Below are positions 38,531 to 47,567 of a stretch of 64,000 nucleotides of DNA, piece by piece. Each line of letters starts with the position of its first letter. Position 1 is the stretch's first letter. The notes beneath the pieces were generated by a model. The model searched no databases. It saw only the letters and a list, made by a program, of their open reading frames with translations, and was not told the DNA's origin. The translations under genes and the position numbers were made by a program. Source of the stretch: Janthinobacterium sp. PC23-8 (GTDB lineage: Bacteria; Pseudomonadota; Gammaproteobacteria; Burkholderiales; Burkholderiaceae_D); NCBI RefSeq assembly GCF_002250505.1, contig NZ_NJGY01000001.1, positions 1,681,968 through 1,745,967 on the forward strand. Direction: 5' to 3'.

Positions 38531-38619
38531 AGCCGTCACCGTGTATCATCGCGACGGGCGCCAGGTTGCTGACCTTGGCGCCCTTTTCAATTTCACTTCA
38601 ATTCACATACTCACTCACC

Positions 38620-39828
38620 ATGCCCAAGAACAAGCGCCCTGCCCCTCGCAAATCGTCCAACTCGCCCGAAGACAAGGATGAAGCCGTCGCGCGGATGCTG
38701 AGCACGATGGCGCTGAACCTGGCGGAACAGGAAGACAGCGAATCGCAGGGTACGGTGCTGGCCGAACAGGCCATCGAATTCGGCCGCCTGATCCGCAAAA
38801 GCCTGAACCAGAAAAAAGACGAAGTGCTGTACGACGCCATCGAACGGGCGAAATACGAGGACGTGGGCGCGTATCAATACCTGCGTGGACAGATCGAGGA
38901 AGCCTCGTCGGTGGTGGTGATCCGCCGCGACAATGCGCCGGCCATGGAAATCAACGCCTTCGTGGTGCCGCTGCTGGTGCAAAGCACGGGCGGCCTGCAG
39001 GAAGCGGATGGTTTCCAGGACCAGGACGCATTCGAGGCGCTGGTGAAAAGTTTCCAGGAATCGGAGCTGGAAAGCGCCAGGGCCAAGGTCGTGCTGATGA
39101 GCCACGCCTACGACCTCGACGAAATCGACCGCATCACCTACAGCCATTTGCATGAAATGGTGCGCGACGCCTACACCTCGATGACGGACAAGAAAATCGT
39201 CATCGCCGCCGGCCTCGAGCGCAGCATCGCCGGCTGGAGCGCCACCGAATTCGGCGCCGACGACACCGCCGTCGAACTGCGTTTTTTACTGGGCTTTGCC
39301 CTCAAGCGCGTCGACGACCCCTTCTATGTGGAACCGAAAGACGAAGCGGCGCTCGACGCCTGGTTCGACGCCCGCATGGAGCGCTACCAGCAATGGACGG
39401 CCAAAGTGGGCGACCTGGTCAAGCGCTGCCTGGCGCCGGCCGGCAAGTCACTGGAAGTGAGTTTCCTGTACCAGGATCTGTTCCATGGCGGCAAGGAACA
39501 AGGCCTGGCCGAATACGCGATGCTGCAAATGATGTCGGGCATCAATCACGCGCTGGCGGAAAACAATCTCGACGCCGACGACGTGTCGGCGGTGGTCGGT
39601 CCGGCCGACGCGCATGGCGACATGCTGCTGCGCGTGAACGTATACACCGCCAGCGGTGCAGTATTGCACAGCGCCGACAAGCCGCTGGACCTGGCGGCCG
39701 ACCTGCAGGACGAAGTCAACGATGTGTGCGATGCGCTGGCCATGATCGGCGTGACGAACTTGTCGGTGGCGCTGAAATTCGATGGCCAGGGACAGGCGAT
39801 GGAAGTGCACGCTTACTCGCCGGCTTGA
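38620..39828 (+). CDS. DUF2863-family protein
   Basis: The 402-residue soluble protein begins with a basic, low-complexity tail (PKNKRPAPRKSSNSPED) and is otherwise acidic and helical-rich. I believe it belongs to DUF2863, a family of about 400 residues found mainly in Burkholderiales, but I rely on memory for that. No catalytic motif is obvious. It stands alone, followed by a strong terminator. Frames further upstream to 38566 lack a ribosome binding site. Confidence 0.65.
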   Translation: MPKNKRPAPRKSSNSPEDKDEAVARMLSTMALNLAEQEDSESQGTVLAEQAIEFGRLIRKSLNQKKDEVLYDAIERAKYEDVGAYQYLRGQIEEASSVVVIRRDNAPAMEINAFVVPLLVQSTGGLQEADGFQDQDAFEALVKSFQESELESARAKVVLMSHAYDLDEIDRITYSHLHEMVRDAYTSMTDKKIVIAAGLERSIAGWSATEFGADDTAVELRFLLGFALKRVDDPFYVEPKDEAALDAWFDARMERYQQWTAKVGDLVKRCLAPAGKSLEVSFLYQDLFHGGKEQGLAEYAMLQMMSGINHALAENNLDADDVSAVVGPADAHGDMLLRVNVYTASGAVLHSADKPLDLAADLQDEVNDVCDALAMIGVTNLSVALKFDGQGQAMEVHAYSPA

Positions 39829-39840
39829 GATCAGAAAAAC

Positions 39841-39867
39841 AAAAAGGCGAGCATGGCTCGCCTTTTT
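39841..39867. terminator. Bidirectional intrinsic terminator
   Basis: Perfect 12-bp stem AAAAAGGCGAGC/GCTCGCCTTTTT with an ATG loop. T-runs exist on both strands, so it ends the DUF2863 transcript (plus) and the small membrane protein transcript (minus). Confidence 0.9.
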
Positions 39868-39885
39868 CGCTTGGGGCGTTCTTTT

Positions 39886-40026
39886 TCAGACGCGGGCTGT
39901 CAGCACCGCCAGCAGCGTCAGGACAAAACCGATCACGCCCGCACCGACAGCCATATTCGACAGCGTCGTACGCGCTTTTTCAGGCGTGTCAAGGTGTTCG
40001 CCCATCCAGGCTTTCAGGGTTGTCAT
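39886..40026 (-). CDS. Small single-span membrane protein, unknown
   Basis: A 46-residue ORF with ATG 40026 and GGAG seven bases upstream. Residues 1-22 are hydrophilic and 26-45 form one membrane helix (NMAVGAGVIGFVLTLLAVLTA). It is followed by the terminator at 39841. No family recognised. The strong start signal, the terminator and the clear helix support a real gene. Confidence 0.6.
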   Translation of the reverse strand: MTTLKAWMGEHLDTPEKARTTLSNMAVGAGVIGFVLTLLAVLTARV

Positions 40027-40084
40027 GGTGCGCTCCATCGCGTGGTCTATATGAACTCTATATGAACTGTATAGGGCGCGGAAG

Positions 40085-40570
40085 TTATGCTTGTAACGTC
40101 TGCACTCCAACCGTACCATAATGGACCAATCCATACAACAGCGCACTTGCGGCGGTCAAGCCAACCGACTTGATCATGATTTCAAAATGTTTCATCCAGA
40201 CAATGCCGGCTGGCTTCGGATAGGTCACTGGCAGCATTGTTCCCACCGCAGCGATCGCGCTGGAAGCGCACAGGAAGGCGATCGCCGCGCCGATGGCATA
40301 GCCGGCACCGACCCAGCCGAGTTGGCCATCCTTGATCATTTGGATAACTTTGGGTGCGCTCGGAAAGGCAAAGCCCTTGAGTGCCCAATAAAATAAAAAG
40401 GGCGTGAAGATCGGCAGCAAGAGCGAGATGATTATCCAACCCAAAATATCCCCCCGAAACAGCTTAGTTGGATTATATCGAAACGTCCACAGCCCCCATA
40501 CAATTGCGGTGGGCAAGCTGCAGGCAGAGATAGCCCCGTCTACGATATTGTTTACTATCAGTAGACGCAA
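40085..40570 (-). CDS. Four-helix inner-membrane protein, unknown
   Basis: The 161-residue ORF has about four hydrophobic helices (13-30, 43-66, 86-110, 128-148). It begins with TTG at 40570, ten bases after the stop of the chemoreceptor gene; no ATG or good GTG is available, and the ribosome binding site is weak. Base composition around 40380-40570 is clearly more AT-rich than its neighbours, which may mean foreign origin. No family recognised. Confidence 0.5.
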   Translation of the reverse strand: MRLLIVNNIVDGAISACSLPTAIVWGLWTFRYNPTKLFRGDILGWIIISLLLPIFTPFLFYWALKGFAFPSAPKVIQMIKDGQLGWVGAGYAIGAAIAFLCASSAIAAVGTMLPVTYPKPAGIVWMKHFEIMIKSVGLTAASALLYGLVHYGTVGVQTLQA

Positions 40571-40579
40571 GAGAGGTTC

Positions 40580-42124
40580 TCAATCCTGTCCACCCCGCCC
40601 CTCCAGCCTGAACAGCCTCACCAGTTCCGCCAACTGCCGCGCCTGCTCCTGCATGGCCTGCGCGGCGGCGGCCGCCTGTTCGACCAGGGCCGCGTTCTGC
40701 TGGGTCACGTCGTCCATGCCGATAATCGCCTGGTTGACCTGCGCGATGCCCGTGCTCTGCTCGTGGGTGGCGCTGCTGATGTCGTGCATATAGGCGCTGA
40801 CCTTGGCGATGCCTGCCACCACATGCTGCATCGCCTCGCCGGCCTGGCTGGCCAGTACGCTGCCCTGCGCCACCTGGCTGCCCGAGACGCCGATCAGGTC
40901 CTTGATTTCCTTGGCAGCCGCGCTTGACCGTTGCGCCAGGTTGCGCACTTCACCGGCCACCACGGCAAAGCCGCGTCCCTGTTCGCCGGCGCGCGCCGCC
41001 TCGACGGCGGCGTTCAGGGCCAGGATATTGGTCTGGAAGGCGATCGCGTCGATCAGGCCGGTGATGTCGGCGATCCGGCTCGAGGACTGGCCGATGGCGT
41101 CCATGGTGTCGACCATGCGCGCCACCACCGCGCCGCCCTGCTCGGCCAGCCGCGTGGCCTCCAGGGCCAGGCTGCTGGCCTGGCGCGCATTGCCCGCGTT
41201 CTGGCTGACGGTGCCGGTCAGCTCTTCCATCGAGGCGGCCGTCTGTTCAAGCGCGCTGGCCTGCGCTTCGGTGCGCGCCGACAGGTCCAGGTTGCCCTGG
41301 GCGATTTCCTGCGAGGCGCCGGCGATCGCCGCCGCATTGCCCTGGACCTGGCGCACGGTGGCGGCCAGGTCCTGCTGCATGCGGGCAATGCTGTGCAGCA
41401 GGCTGCCATCGTCGCCACGCCGCAAGATGACGGGTACCGACAGGTCGCGCCCGGCGATGCGGCGCGTGACCTCACCCGCGTAGGCCGGCTCGCCACCGAG
41501 CACGCCCAGCACGCGGCGGATGACCTGCCAGCCCAGGGCCAGCATCACGGCCAGGGCGGCCAGGAAAAACCACAGGAACTGCAGCGCCGCCTGCCAGAAG
41601 GCGCGATCGATATCGTCGCCGAAAAAGCCCGTGCCTATCCACCAGCCCCAGGGCTTGAAGGCGATAATGCCGTTGAGCTTGGCCACCAGTTGGCCGTCGC
41701 GCCGGCTTTTGACCGACACCAGCCCCACTTCGCTGTTGGCCAGCGCCTCGATATAGGCTTGCGCATCGGGCCGGCCGTCCATGGTTTCGCCCTGGGCGAT
41801 CACGCCGATATTTTTTGGATTCGGGTGCACCAGGTTCAGGCCGTCGGGCAGGCGCACCCAGTAATAACTCTTGCCTTCGTTATTGAGGTGGGTCAGCGCG
41901 GCCTTGGCGGCGGCTTGCGCCTGCTCACGCGTCAGGCGCCCATCGAGTTCCTGGGCATGATACGAGGCGACCAGGTGTTCGCCCATCTTGAGCATATTGA
42001 CGATCTGCGCTTCGCGGTCATGCAGCATGGCTGCATGCAGGGTGCGCAGGCTGTAGGCGCCCAGCATGGCCATGGCCAGCAAGGCGGCGCCGACCAGCAG
42101 GATCAGGCGGTGTGACACTTTCAT
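40580..42124 (-). CDS. Methyl-accepting chemotaxis protein with sCache_2 sensor
   Basis: The 514-residue chemoreceptor has TM1 (8-28), a periplasmic single-Cache domain (about 35-180; [24 protein letters not shown] and [18 protein letters not shown]), TM2 (about 187-205), a HAMP region and a signalling domain with the tip [33 protein letters not shown]. Ligands of this Cache class are often small organic acids. It follows the GntR gene of the hexuronate island by 33 bp on the same strand, so it may sense sugar acids (inference). Confidence 0.92.
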   Translation of the reverse strand: MKVSHRLILLVGAALLAMAMLGAYSLRTLHAAMLHDREAQIVNMLKMGEHLVASYHAQELDGRLTREQAQAAAKAALTHLNNEGKSYYWVRLPDGLNLVHPNPKNIGVIAQGETMDGRPDAQAYIEALANSEVGLVSVKSRRDGQLVAKLNGIIAFKPWGWWIGTGFFGDDIDRAFWQAALQFLWFFLAALAVMLALGWQVIRRVLGVLGGEPAYAGEVTRRIAGRDLSVPVILRRGDDGSLLHSIARMQQDLAATVRQVQGNAAAIAGASQEIAQGNLDLSARTEAQASALEQTAASMEELTGTVSQNAGNARQASSLALEATRLAEQGGAVVARMVDTMDAIGQSSSRIADITGLIDAIAFQTNILALNAAVEAARAGEQGRGFAVVAGEVRNLAQRSSAAAKEIKDLIGVSGSQVAQGSVLASQAGEAMQHVVAGIAKVSAYMHDISSATHEQSTGIAQVNQAIIGMDDVTQQNAALVEQAAAAAQAMQEQARQLAELVRLFRLEGRGGQD

Positions 42125-42157
42125 GATGTTCCTTCAAAACGGCCGATAGCAGACGCG

Positions 42158-42880
42158 CTAGCGCGCAGGTTTGGTGGCGAGGTGCGGCATGAAATATTCA
42201 GGCCGCAACTTGCGGGTAATTTCCAGCACCGGCAGCACATGGTCGAGATGGCTGCGCATGGCGGCGACGGCCAGGCCTGGGTTGCCCGACGCTACTGCCT
42301 CGACCACCTCGCCGTGCTCATGCATCACGTCGCTCATGCGCCCGGCCAGCGGCAGGGTCAGCTGGCGATAACGGTCCATCTGGGTTTTCGCCTGCAGGAT
42401 CATCGGCCACACGCCCGGATAGCCGGACAATTCGGCCAGCGCCGCATGAAAACCCTCGTCGGTACGGTGAAAGCCGCGTATATCGTTATTGACGATGCAC
42501 TCGGCTTGCGCAGCGAGGATGGCGCGCAGGCGGGCGATGCCTTCCGGCGTGACCCGTTCGGTGGCTTTTTCGATGATGGCCGTTTCCAGCGCACAGCGCA
42601 CCAGCATGGCTTCTTCGAGCGAATCGAGCGGAATGCGCGCGACAAAGGTGCCAACCCGGGGCAGCACCTCGACCAGGCCTTCTTCGGCCAGGCGCTGCAC
42701 CGCTTCATGCACGGGCGTGCGGCTGGTGCCCAGTTCTTCGGCCAGTTCCTTTTCGACGATGCGGGTGCCGGGCAGCATGCTCATCTCGACGATGCGCTGG
42801 CGCAGCAAGCCATACACGCGGCGCGCGGCGCTGATGCCCGTTTCGCCATCGGCGGGAGGAAGGGAAGACGACAAATTCAT
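42158..42880 (-). CDS. GntR/FadR (FCD) family transcriptional regulator
   Basis: An N-terminal winged-helix DNA-binding domain (about 18-85; LPGTRIVEKELAEELGTSRTPVHEAVQRLAEEGLV) is joined to an FCD ligand domain (about 95-225) with metal-type His/Asp residues (FHRTDEGFHAALAEL; HEHGEVVEAV). The gene closes the hexuronate island, so the protein is probably its repressor, responding to a pathway intermediate. I chose ATG 42880 by homology length; an alternative ATG at 42925 adds 15 residues. Neither has a good ribosome binding site. Confidence 0.85.
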   Translation of the reverse strand: MNLSSSLPPADGETGISAARRVYGLLRQRIVEMSMLPGTRIVEKELAEELGTSRTPVHEAVQRLAEEGLVEVLPRVGTFVARIPLDSLEEAMLVRCALETAIIEKATERVTPEGIARLRAILAAQAECIVNNDIRGFHRTDEGFHAALAELSGYPGVWPMILQAKTQMDRYRQLTLPLAGRMSDVMHEHGEVVEAVASGNPGLAVAAMRSHLDHVLPVLEITRKLRPEYFMPHLATKPAR

Positions 42881-42938
42881 AAGCTGGGCCAGGTTAAACG
42901 GTTCAACGACAGGGCAGGCGATCATACCCTGCCCACTC

Positions 42939-43880
42939 TCAGGACGGCATCAGCGCGCGCGCGATAATCGCACCGCGCTGGCCGATCACGCAGCCGGCCA
43001 GGCGATGTCCCGCCAGGGCCGCGTCGGCCGCACTCTTGCCCGCCAGGCGCGCCGCGACATAGGCCGCGCCGAACGAGTCGCCGGCGGCCGTGGTATCGAC
43101 CACCGTGGCCACCGGCGGCGCCGCCACTTCCTGCGTCTGGCCATCGCGCCAGAGCACGCAGGGCTCACCGCCGCGCTTGAGCACGATTTCGGCCACGCCC
43201 AGCGCGCTGGTACGCGCCAGCACCTGTTCGATCGTTGCCGGGCCATGCAGCGCCTCTTCATCGTCGAGCGTCAACAGGGCCAGCGAGGACAGCCGCAATA
43301 CGCGATGATAAACCTCGGCGGCCACTTGCGCACCTTCCCAAAGGCGGGGCCGGTAGTTATTGTCGAAGACGATCTGGCCGCCATTGTCACGGCACCGCGC
43401 CAGCGTTGCCAGCAGCACGTCGCGGTCGGCGGGCGACAAAATCGCCAGGCTGATGCCCGACAAGTACACGTGGCGCGCGCCAGCCAATTGCGCCAGAATC
43501 GCCGGCGCCTGCGGGCCGCGCAGCCAGTGGCGCGCCGCCGAATCGCCGCGCCAGTAATGAAAGCGCCGCTCGCCGTCGGCATCGGTTTCGATCAGGTACA
43601 TGCCGGGCAGCTTGTCGGCCAGGCGCTGCACGCGGCTCGTTTCGATGCCCTCGGCCTGCCAGCTGGCGGCCATGTCATCGGACAGGCCGTCGGTGCCGAG
43701 CGCCGTCACATAGGCGATGCGGTGGCGGCGGGCGTCAGTCAGGCGCGCCAGGTACACGGCGGCGTTCAGGGTATCGCCGCCGAAGCGGTAATCCATCGCC
43801 TGAGCCACTTGCCCGCGCTGCAGTTCGATCATGCATTCGCCGATCACAAAAACAGTCTCGGCGGTATTGTTCGTCTCCAT
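42939..43880 (-). CDS. kdgK: 2-keto-3-deoxygluconate kinase (PfkB family)
   Basis: The 313-residue PfkB-fold sugar kinase has the N-terminal GECMIEL and FGGDTLNAAVYLARL motifs and the C-terminal signature DTTAAGDSFGAAY with its catalytic Asp. In this context it phosphorylates KDG to KDPG, the last upper step of galacturonate breakdown. AGGAGTGAG precedes ATG 43880. It lies between the polygalacturonase and the GntR gene. Confidence 0.9.
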   Translation of the reverse strand: METNNTAETVFVIGECMIELQRGQVAQAMDYRFGGDTLNAAVYLARLTDARRHRIAYVTALGTDGLSDDMAASWQAEGIETSRVQRLADKLPGMYLIETDADGERRFHYWRGDSAARHWLRGPQAPAILAQLAGARHVYLSGISLAILSPADRDVLLATLARCRDNGGQIVFDNNYRPRLWEGAQVAAEVYHRVLRLSSLALLTLDDEEALHGPATIEQVLARTSALGVAEIVLKRGGEPCVLWRDGQTQEVAAPPVATVVDTTAAGDSFGAAYVAARLAGKSAADAALAGHRLAGCVIGQRGAIIARALMPS

Positions 43881-43912
43881 CTCACTCCTATCGATCAAGA
43901 ATGCCAATGACA

Positions 43913-43945
43913 CCGCGCCGGCATCCGTGAAGAAGGCCGGCGCGG
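43913..43945 (-). terminator. Hairpin between polygalacturonase and kdgK
   Basis: A perfect 10-bp stem CCGCGCCGGC/GCCGGCGCGG with a 13-base loop sits 21 bp after the polygalacturonase stop. It has no T-run. It may cause partial termination or stabilise the upstream message. Confidence 0.4.
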
Positions 43946-43966
43946 CATACTACCCAAAGCTACTGA

Positions 43967-46102
43967 TTACTTCTTGTCCCAGGTCGAACCGAACAGGTTG
44001 GACTGGCCAATCGCCGGGAAGTCGACGAAGGCGCGGCTGCAATCGACCACTTTGTCGACATCGACCGCTTGCGTGGCCGTGCCGGCGACCGTCACGCGCT
44101 CGGCGGCGTTGGCGAAGATCGGCAGGTTCGTGCCCTTGATCGTCAGGTTCGCGTCCGACGAGGTCATGGTGGTGCCGTTCGGCGAGTCCGTGACCACGTT
44201 GTTCAGGTTCATCACCAGAGGAAATTGCGGGTTGGTAAAGCCGCCCGTATTTGCCTTGAAGCCTTGCAGCTTGATCGCAGTGTTACCCAGGATGCGCACA
44301 TTGTCCAGCGTGATGTCATGGAAGTTCGGGTACAGCGGGCCGCCCGCCGGCAGCGCCTTGGTGCTGTAGTAGGGGGTAAACAACAGCGCGTTCTGGGCGT
44401 CGCGGATGCAGATGTTGCGGTAGTGGATATTGCTCACCTCGCCGCCACGCGCGTAGTCGGACTTGATGCGCAGGCCTTCTTCGGAGTGCGTAAACGAGTT
44501 GTCATACACTTCGACGTTGGTCACGCCCGCATTCGTTTCGCTGCCGACCGAAATGCCATGGCCCCAGTAGATATGGTTGTGCGCGATCACGATGCCGTTC
44601 TTGCGGTCCGCACGCACGTCGCGCTTGCCGTCGATGGCGAACAGGCCGGAACCTGCCGGCGAGGGATTGGCGCTGCCTTTCAGGGCCACGTCATCGTCGC
44701 CGGTGCTCACGAAGTTATACGCAAACACGAAGTTCTTCAGGTAGCCGTCGAACGACATCGCGCCGCTCGATGTGGTATTGCTGCCGGTGGCCAGCTTGCC
44801 CGAAATCGCCTTGCCGGCCGCGCCCGGATCGAAGGCGTCGGTGTTCTTGACGTTGTCGGCGTTGTAGGTTTCACCGTTGTACAGCGGGTTGCCGTTGCCG
44901 GCCGGATTGGCGAAGGCCGCCAGGGTCGGCGTCTGCACTTTCACGCCCCATACCGTCAGGCCGTCGACGCCGCTCGGCACGACGTGGAAGTTGGCGCTGT
45001 TGTTGAGCGAGATGCGGTACAGGGTCAGGTTTTTCGCGTAGTTGAACACCATCATGCGGAAGTTCGACTGCGAGCCCGTGCCCGTCACGCCGTTCTGCAC
45101 CATATTGCCCAGGAAAGCCAGGTCCCACCAGCTCATGTTGCGCGCCGACGATTTCGAGTCGACCGTGGTGCCGCCGTTATCGCACGACACGCCGTCAGCG
45201 GCCTGCTTGCCGGTGGCATAGGCCGCGTAGGTGTTCGAGCAGGTCATGTCGACCTTCATCAACGGGTACAGCTTGTTGGTGGTGACGATTTCCGCATAGG
45301 CGCGGCTGTCGATGGAGCCGTCGCCCATGACGGCCGAGTTGACCATATTGGTGCCGTTGATCAGCGCGCTGCAATTGCCCGAGCTGCCGGCCTTGGTCGA
45401 GCTGACGGCCGTATTGCCGCAGTAAGGGCCGGCCGGATTCGGCGAATAGGTGGTCACGTCGCGCGAAGCGTACAGGGTCACGCCCTTGTCGATCCACAGC
45501 GTCACGCCGGACGGCAGGGTCAACGGGCCGCTGATAAAGCCGTCGCCCACGCCGGACTTGTTGACCACCAGGCGCACCGCATATTTGCTGGCGCGGTATT
45601 CGGGCTTGGCCAGCTCTTCGCCGGACACGCCGGCGATATTGACATTCTTGACGTTGGCGGTTTTTTGCGCGGCGGTGGCGGCGGCGTCGGCAGCGGCGAT
45701 TTTTGCGCCCACTTCGGCGTCGACAAAGGTGCCGCAGGCGTCGAGCGCGGCCTGGATGCGGGCCTGGTCAGGATTGGCGGTGGCGGTGGTGACAGCCACA
45801 CCGACACCGGCTTTCGACGGGTCGGCTTCCGGCGGCAGCGAGCCGTCCGGACGGCGCACCAGGTTGGTGCTCGCTTCCAGGGTGGCGCAGACCTGCGTGT
45901 CTTTCGGCAGGCTCGGTTCGGCCGGCAGGTCGGGGTCGAAGGCGGTGGTACCGACCTGGAACACGCTGCCCGGGGTGTAGCTGGTGGCCGTTTCGCCCTT
46001 GGTGTCGCCGCCGCCGCCGCAAGCGGCCAGCATGACGGCCAGCGGCAGGGCGACGCATGCCTGCGTCCAGCCTGGATTACCTTGTTTGATACCTGACTTC
46101 AT
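43967..46102 (-). CDS. GH28 polygalacturonase, lipoprotein
   Basis: The 711-residue protein cleaves pectic polygalacturonate. A lipobox LAAC puts the lipidated Cys at residue 28, so it is anchored to an outer membrane face rather than freely secreted. A flexible Gly/Thr-rich spacer follows. The beta-helix carries all GH28 motifs: NTD (420-422), GDDD (468-471), GHG (514-516, His515) and RIK (545-547). Two oddities are an Ala-rich helical insertion at about 128-155 inside the first rungs and a longer than usual NTD-to-DD spacing. It follows the porin gene in the hexuronate island. Confidence 0.92.
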   Translation of the reverse strand: MKSGIKQGNPGWTQACVALPLAVMLAACGGGGDTKGETATSYTPGSVFQVGTTAFDPDLPAEPSLPKDTQVCATLEASTNLVRRPDGSLPPEADPSKAGVGVAVTTATANPDQARIQAALDACGTFVDAEVGAKIAAADAAATAAQKTANVKNVNIAGVSGEELAKPEYRASKYAVRLVVNKSGVGDGFISGPLTLPSGVTLWIDKGVTLYASRDVTTYSPNPAGPYCGNTAVSSTKAGSSGNCSALINGTNMVNSAVMGDGSIDSRAYAEIVTTNKLYPLMKVDMTCSNTYAAYATGKQAADGVSCDNGGTTVDSKSSARNMSWWDLAFLGNMVQNGVTGTGSQSNFRMMVFNYAKNLTLYRISLNNSANFHVVPSGVDGLTVWGVKVQTPTLAAFANPAGNGNPLYNGETYNADNVKNTDAFDPGAAGKAISGKLATGSNTTSSGAMSFDGYLKNFVFAYNFVSTGDDDVALKGSANPSPAGSGLFAIDGKRDVRADRKNGIVIAHNHIYWGHGISVGSETNAGVTNVEVYDNSFTHSEEGLRIKSDYARGGEVSNIHYRNICIRDAQNALLFTPYYSTKALPAGGPLYPNFHDITLDNVRILGNTAIKLQGFKANTGGFTNPQFPLVMNLNNVVTDSPNGTTMTSSDANLTIKGTNLPIFANAAERVTVAGTATQAVDVDKVVDCSRAFVDFPAIGQSNLFGSTWDKK

Positions 46103-46120
46103 GATGCATCTCCTGATGAA

Positions 46121-46160
46121 AGCGCGCTCTCGGGCGCGCTGTGTGCCGGCTTGCGCCGGC
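46121..46160 (-). other. Two hairpins between porin and polygalacturonase
   Basis: AGCGCGC/GCGCGCT (46121-46140) and GCCGGC/GCCGGC (46145-46160) fold as two consecutive stems in the 76-bp gap. No T-run follows on the minus strand. They may set the expression ratio of the two genes. Confidence 0.4.
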
Positions 46161-46178
46161 CTGTTTTTGAAAACGAAA

Positions 46179-47450
46179 TTAGAAACGCGCGATCATGCCG
46201 ATGCCGAAGGCGCGCGGCGAATTGCCTGGCGCCAGGAAGGCGTCGTCGGTGCCGGCCTTGTTGCTGTGCAGCGGCGACTGGCCCAGGTTGACGTTCTGCT
46301 GCGACTTGTTGTTGATGCGCGTGAAGTACACATACGGCATGAACTGTTCGTCGATCTTGTAGGTCGCGCCCAGCGACACTTGCGTGGCGCCGAAGTCGTC
46401 GGCGCGGCCGAAGGTCGTGTTGTCGAGTTTGCCCAGCTTGCCGGCGGCCAGCATCACGCTGATGTCCTCGCCCACTTCCTGCGTCAGCGACGCCATCACC
46501 GAGCGTTGCTTCATGCTGCCCGTTTTCAGCGCCGTGTAGATATTGCCGGGGGTTGGCAGCGACTGCAGCGCGTAGCCATAGCTGCCCGCTTCAAAACCCA
46601 GGCCGACCGAGGTTTTGGTCGGGAATTTATAGGTCGCCAGCACCTTGTAGAACGAAGTGTTCACGCCGCTGACGGAGGTGTTGCGAAAGCCGAAGCCCTT
46701 GGACAGGTTTTCCACGTCCACACCGGTGTTTTGCCGGCGGTCGTAGCCGGCGCCGATCGAGAACGCGCCGAGCGAGTACTTGGCGGCCAGCGCGTAGCGC
46801 GCGCGGTCGTCGCCGGTGTCGCGCACTTCATCGAAACCGTAGGAGGCGCCAGCCTGGAAGCCGTTCCATTGCGGCGTCAGATAGTGGGCCGAATTCTTGT
46901 AGCGCGCTTCGCCACGGCCGAACAGGCTGTCGGCATTGCCGCTCAGCTGGGCCGAGGTATTGTTCCACACGTCCAGGCCCTGCACCGTCAGGCCCAGGTT
47001 GCCGCCCAAAGCGCCGCCCGAGCCGACCAGGCTGCGGTAGACGGAGTCGTTGTTGCCGATGATGAAGCGACCGAAGCGCTTGCTTTCGATACCGACGAAG
47101 GTATTGCGCGACTCGATGGTCGACGACTTGCCCTGGCCGTTGATACCGCCTTCGTCAAAGTTGTTCAGGCTGCCTTCGATCTGCCACAGGCCGCGCACGT
47201 CGCCCTTGATGCCGATCGAGCCGGCAAAGCCGATGCGCGAATTGCCATCCGAGACGCGGCCACGGCTGCCGTAGGGGGTGGCGCCGCCTTCGGCTTTCAC
47301 CGATTCGATCTCGCCGTTCAAAAAGCCATAGATGCGCGTTTCGACCTTGCGCTCTTCCATGAAGCCCTGCGCCATGACGCCGCCCGACAGGGCCGCCAGC
47401 AGTGCGCTTGCCAGCACGCGGCGGGTCAATTTATTGTTCAGTTGTTGCAT
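46179..47450 (-). CDS. Outer-membrane porin (Gram-negative Porin_4 type)
   Basis: The 423-residue protein has a signal peptide (to about residue 27, GGVMAQ), an opening strand RIYGFLNGEIESV, the constriction-loop style text SRNTFVGIESKRFGRFIIGNN and a terminal Phe (GIGMIARF). Betaproteobacterial trimeric porins look like this. The hexuronate context suggests entry of galacturonate or short oligogalacturonides. GAGGAGAAAG precedes ATG 47450. Confidence 0.9.
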   Translation of the reverse strand: MQQLNNKLTRRVLASALLAALSGGVMAQGFMEERKVETRIYGFLNGEIESVKAEGGATPYGSRGRVSDGNSRIGFAGSIGIKGDVRGLWQIEGSLNNFDEGGINGQGKSSTIESRNTFVGIESKRFGRFIIGNNDSVYRSLVGSGGALGGNLGLTVQGLDVWNNTSAQLSGNADSLFGRGEARYKNSAHYLTPQWNGFQAGASYGFDEVRDTGDDRARYALAAKYSLGAFSIGAGYDRRQNTGVDVENLSKGFGFRNTSVSGVNTSFYKVLATYKFPTKTSVGLGFEAGSYGYALQSLPTPGNIYTALKTGSMKQRSVMASLTQEVGEDISVMLAAGKLGKLDNTTFGRADDFGATQVSLGATYKIDEQFMPYVYFTRINNKSQQNVNLGQSPLHSNKAGTDDAFLAPGNSPRAFGIGMIARF

Positions 47451-47567
47451 GTCTTTCTCCTCTGGTCGCGCCTTGAGGCGGCGCTTTATTAACATCATCA
47501 AAAACAGTCATTCCCGCCCGGCGCAGGGGTGAGCCAGGCAGGGGGAATCGTCAGGATCGGGTCGGGA

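Noticed and set aside
44069..46096. Plus-strand frame of 675 codons opposite the polygalacturonase gene
   Set aside because: The minus strand carries every GH28 motif; the plus frame is His/Arg/Val-rich shadow text.
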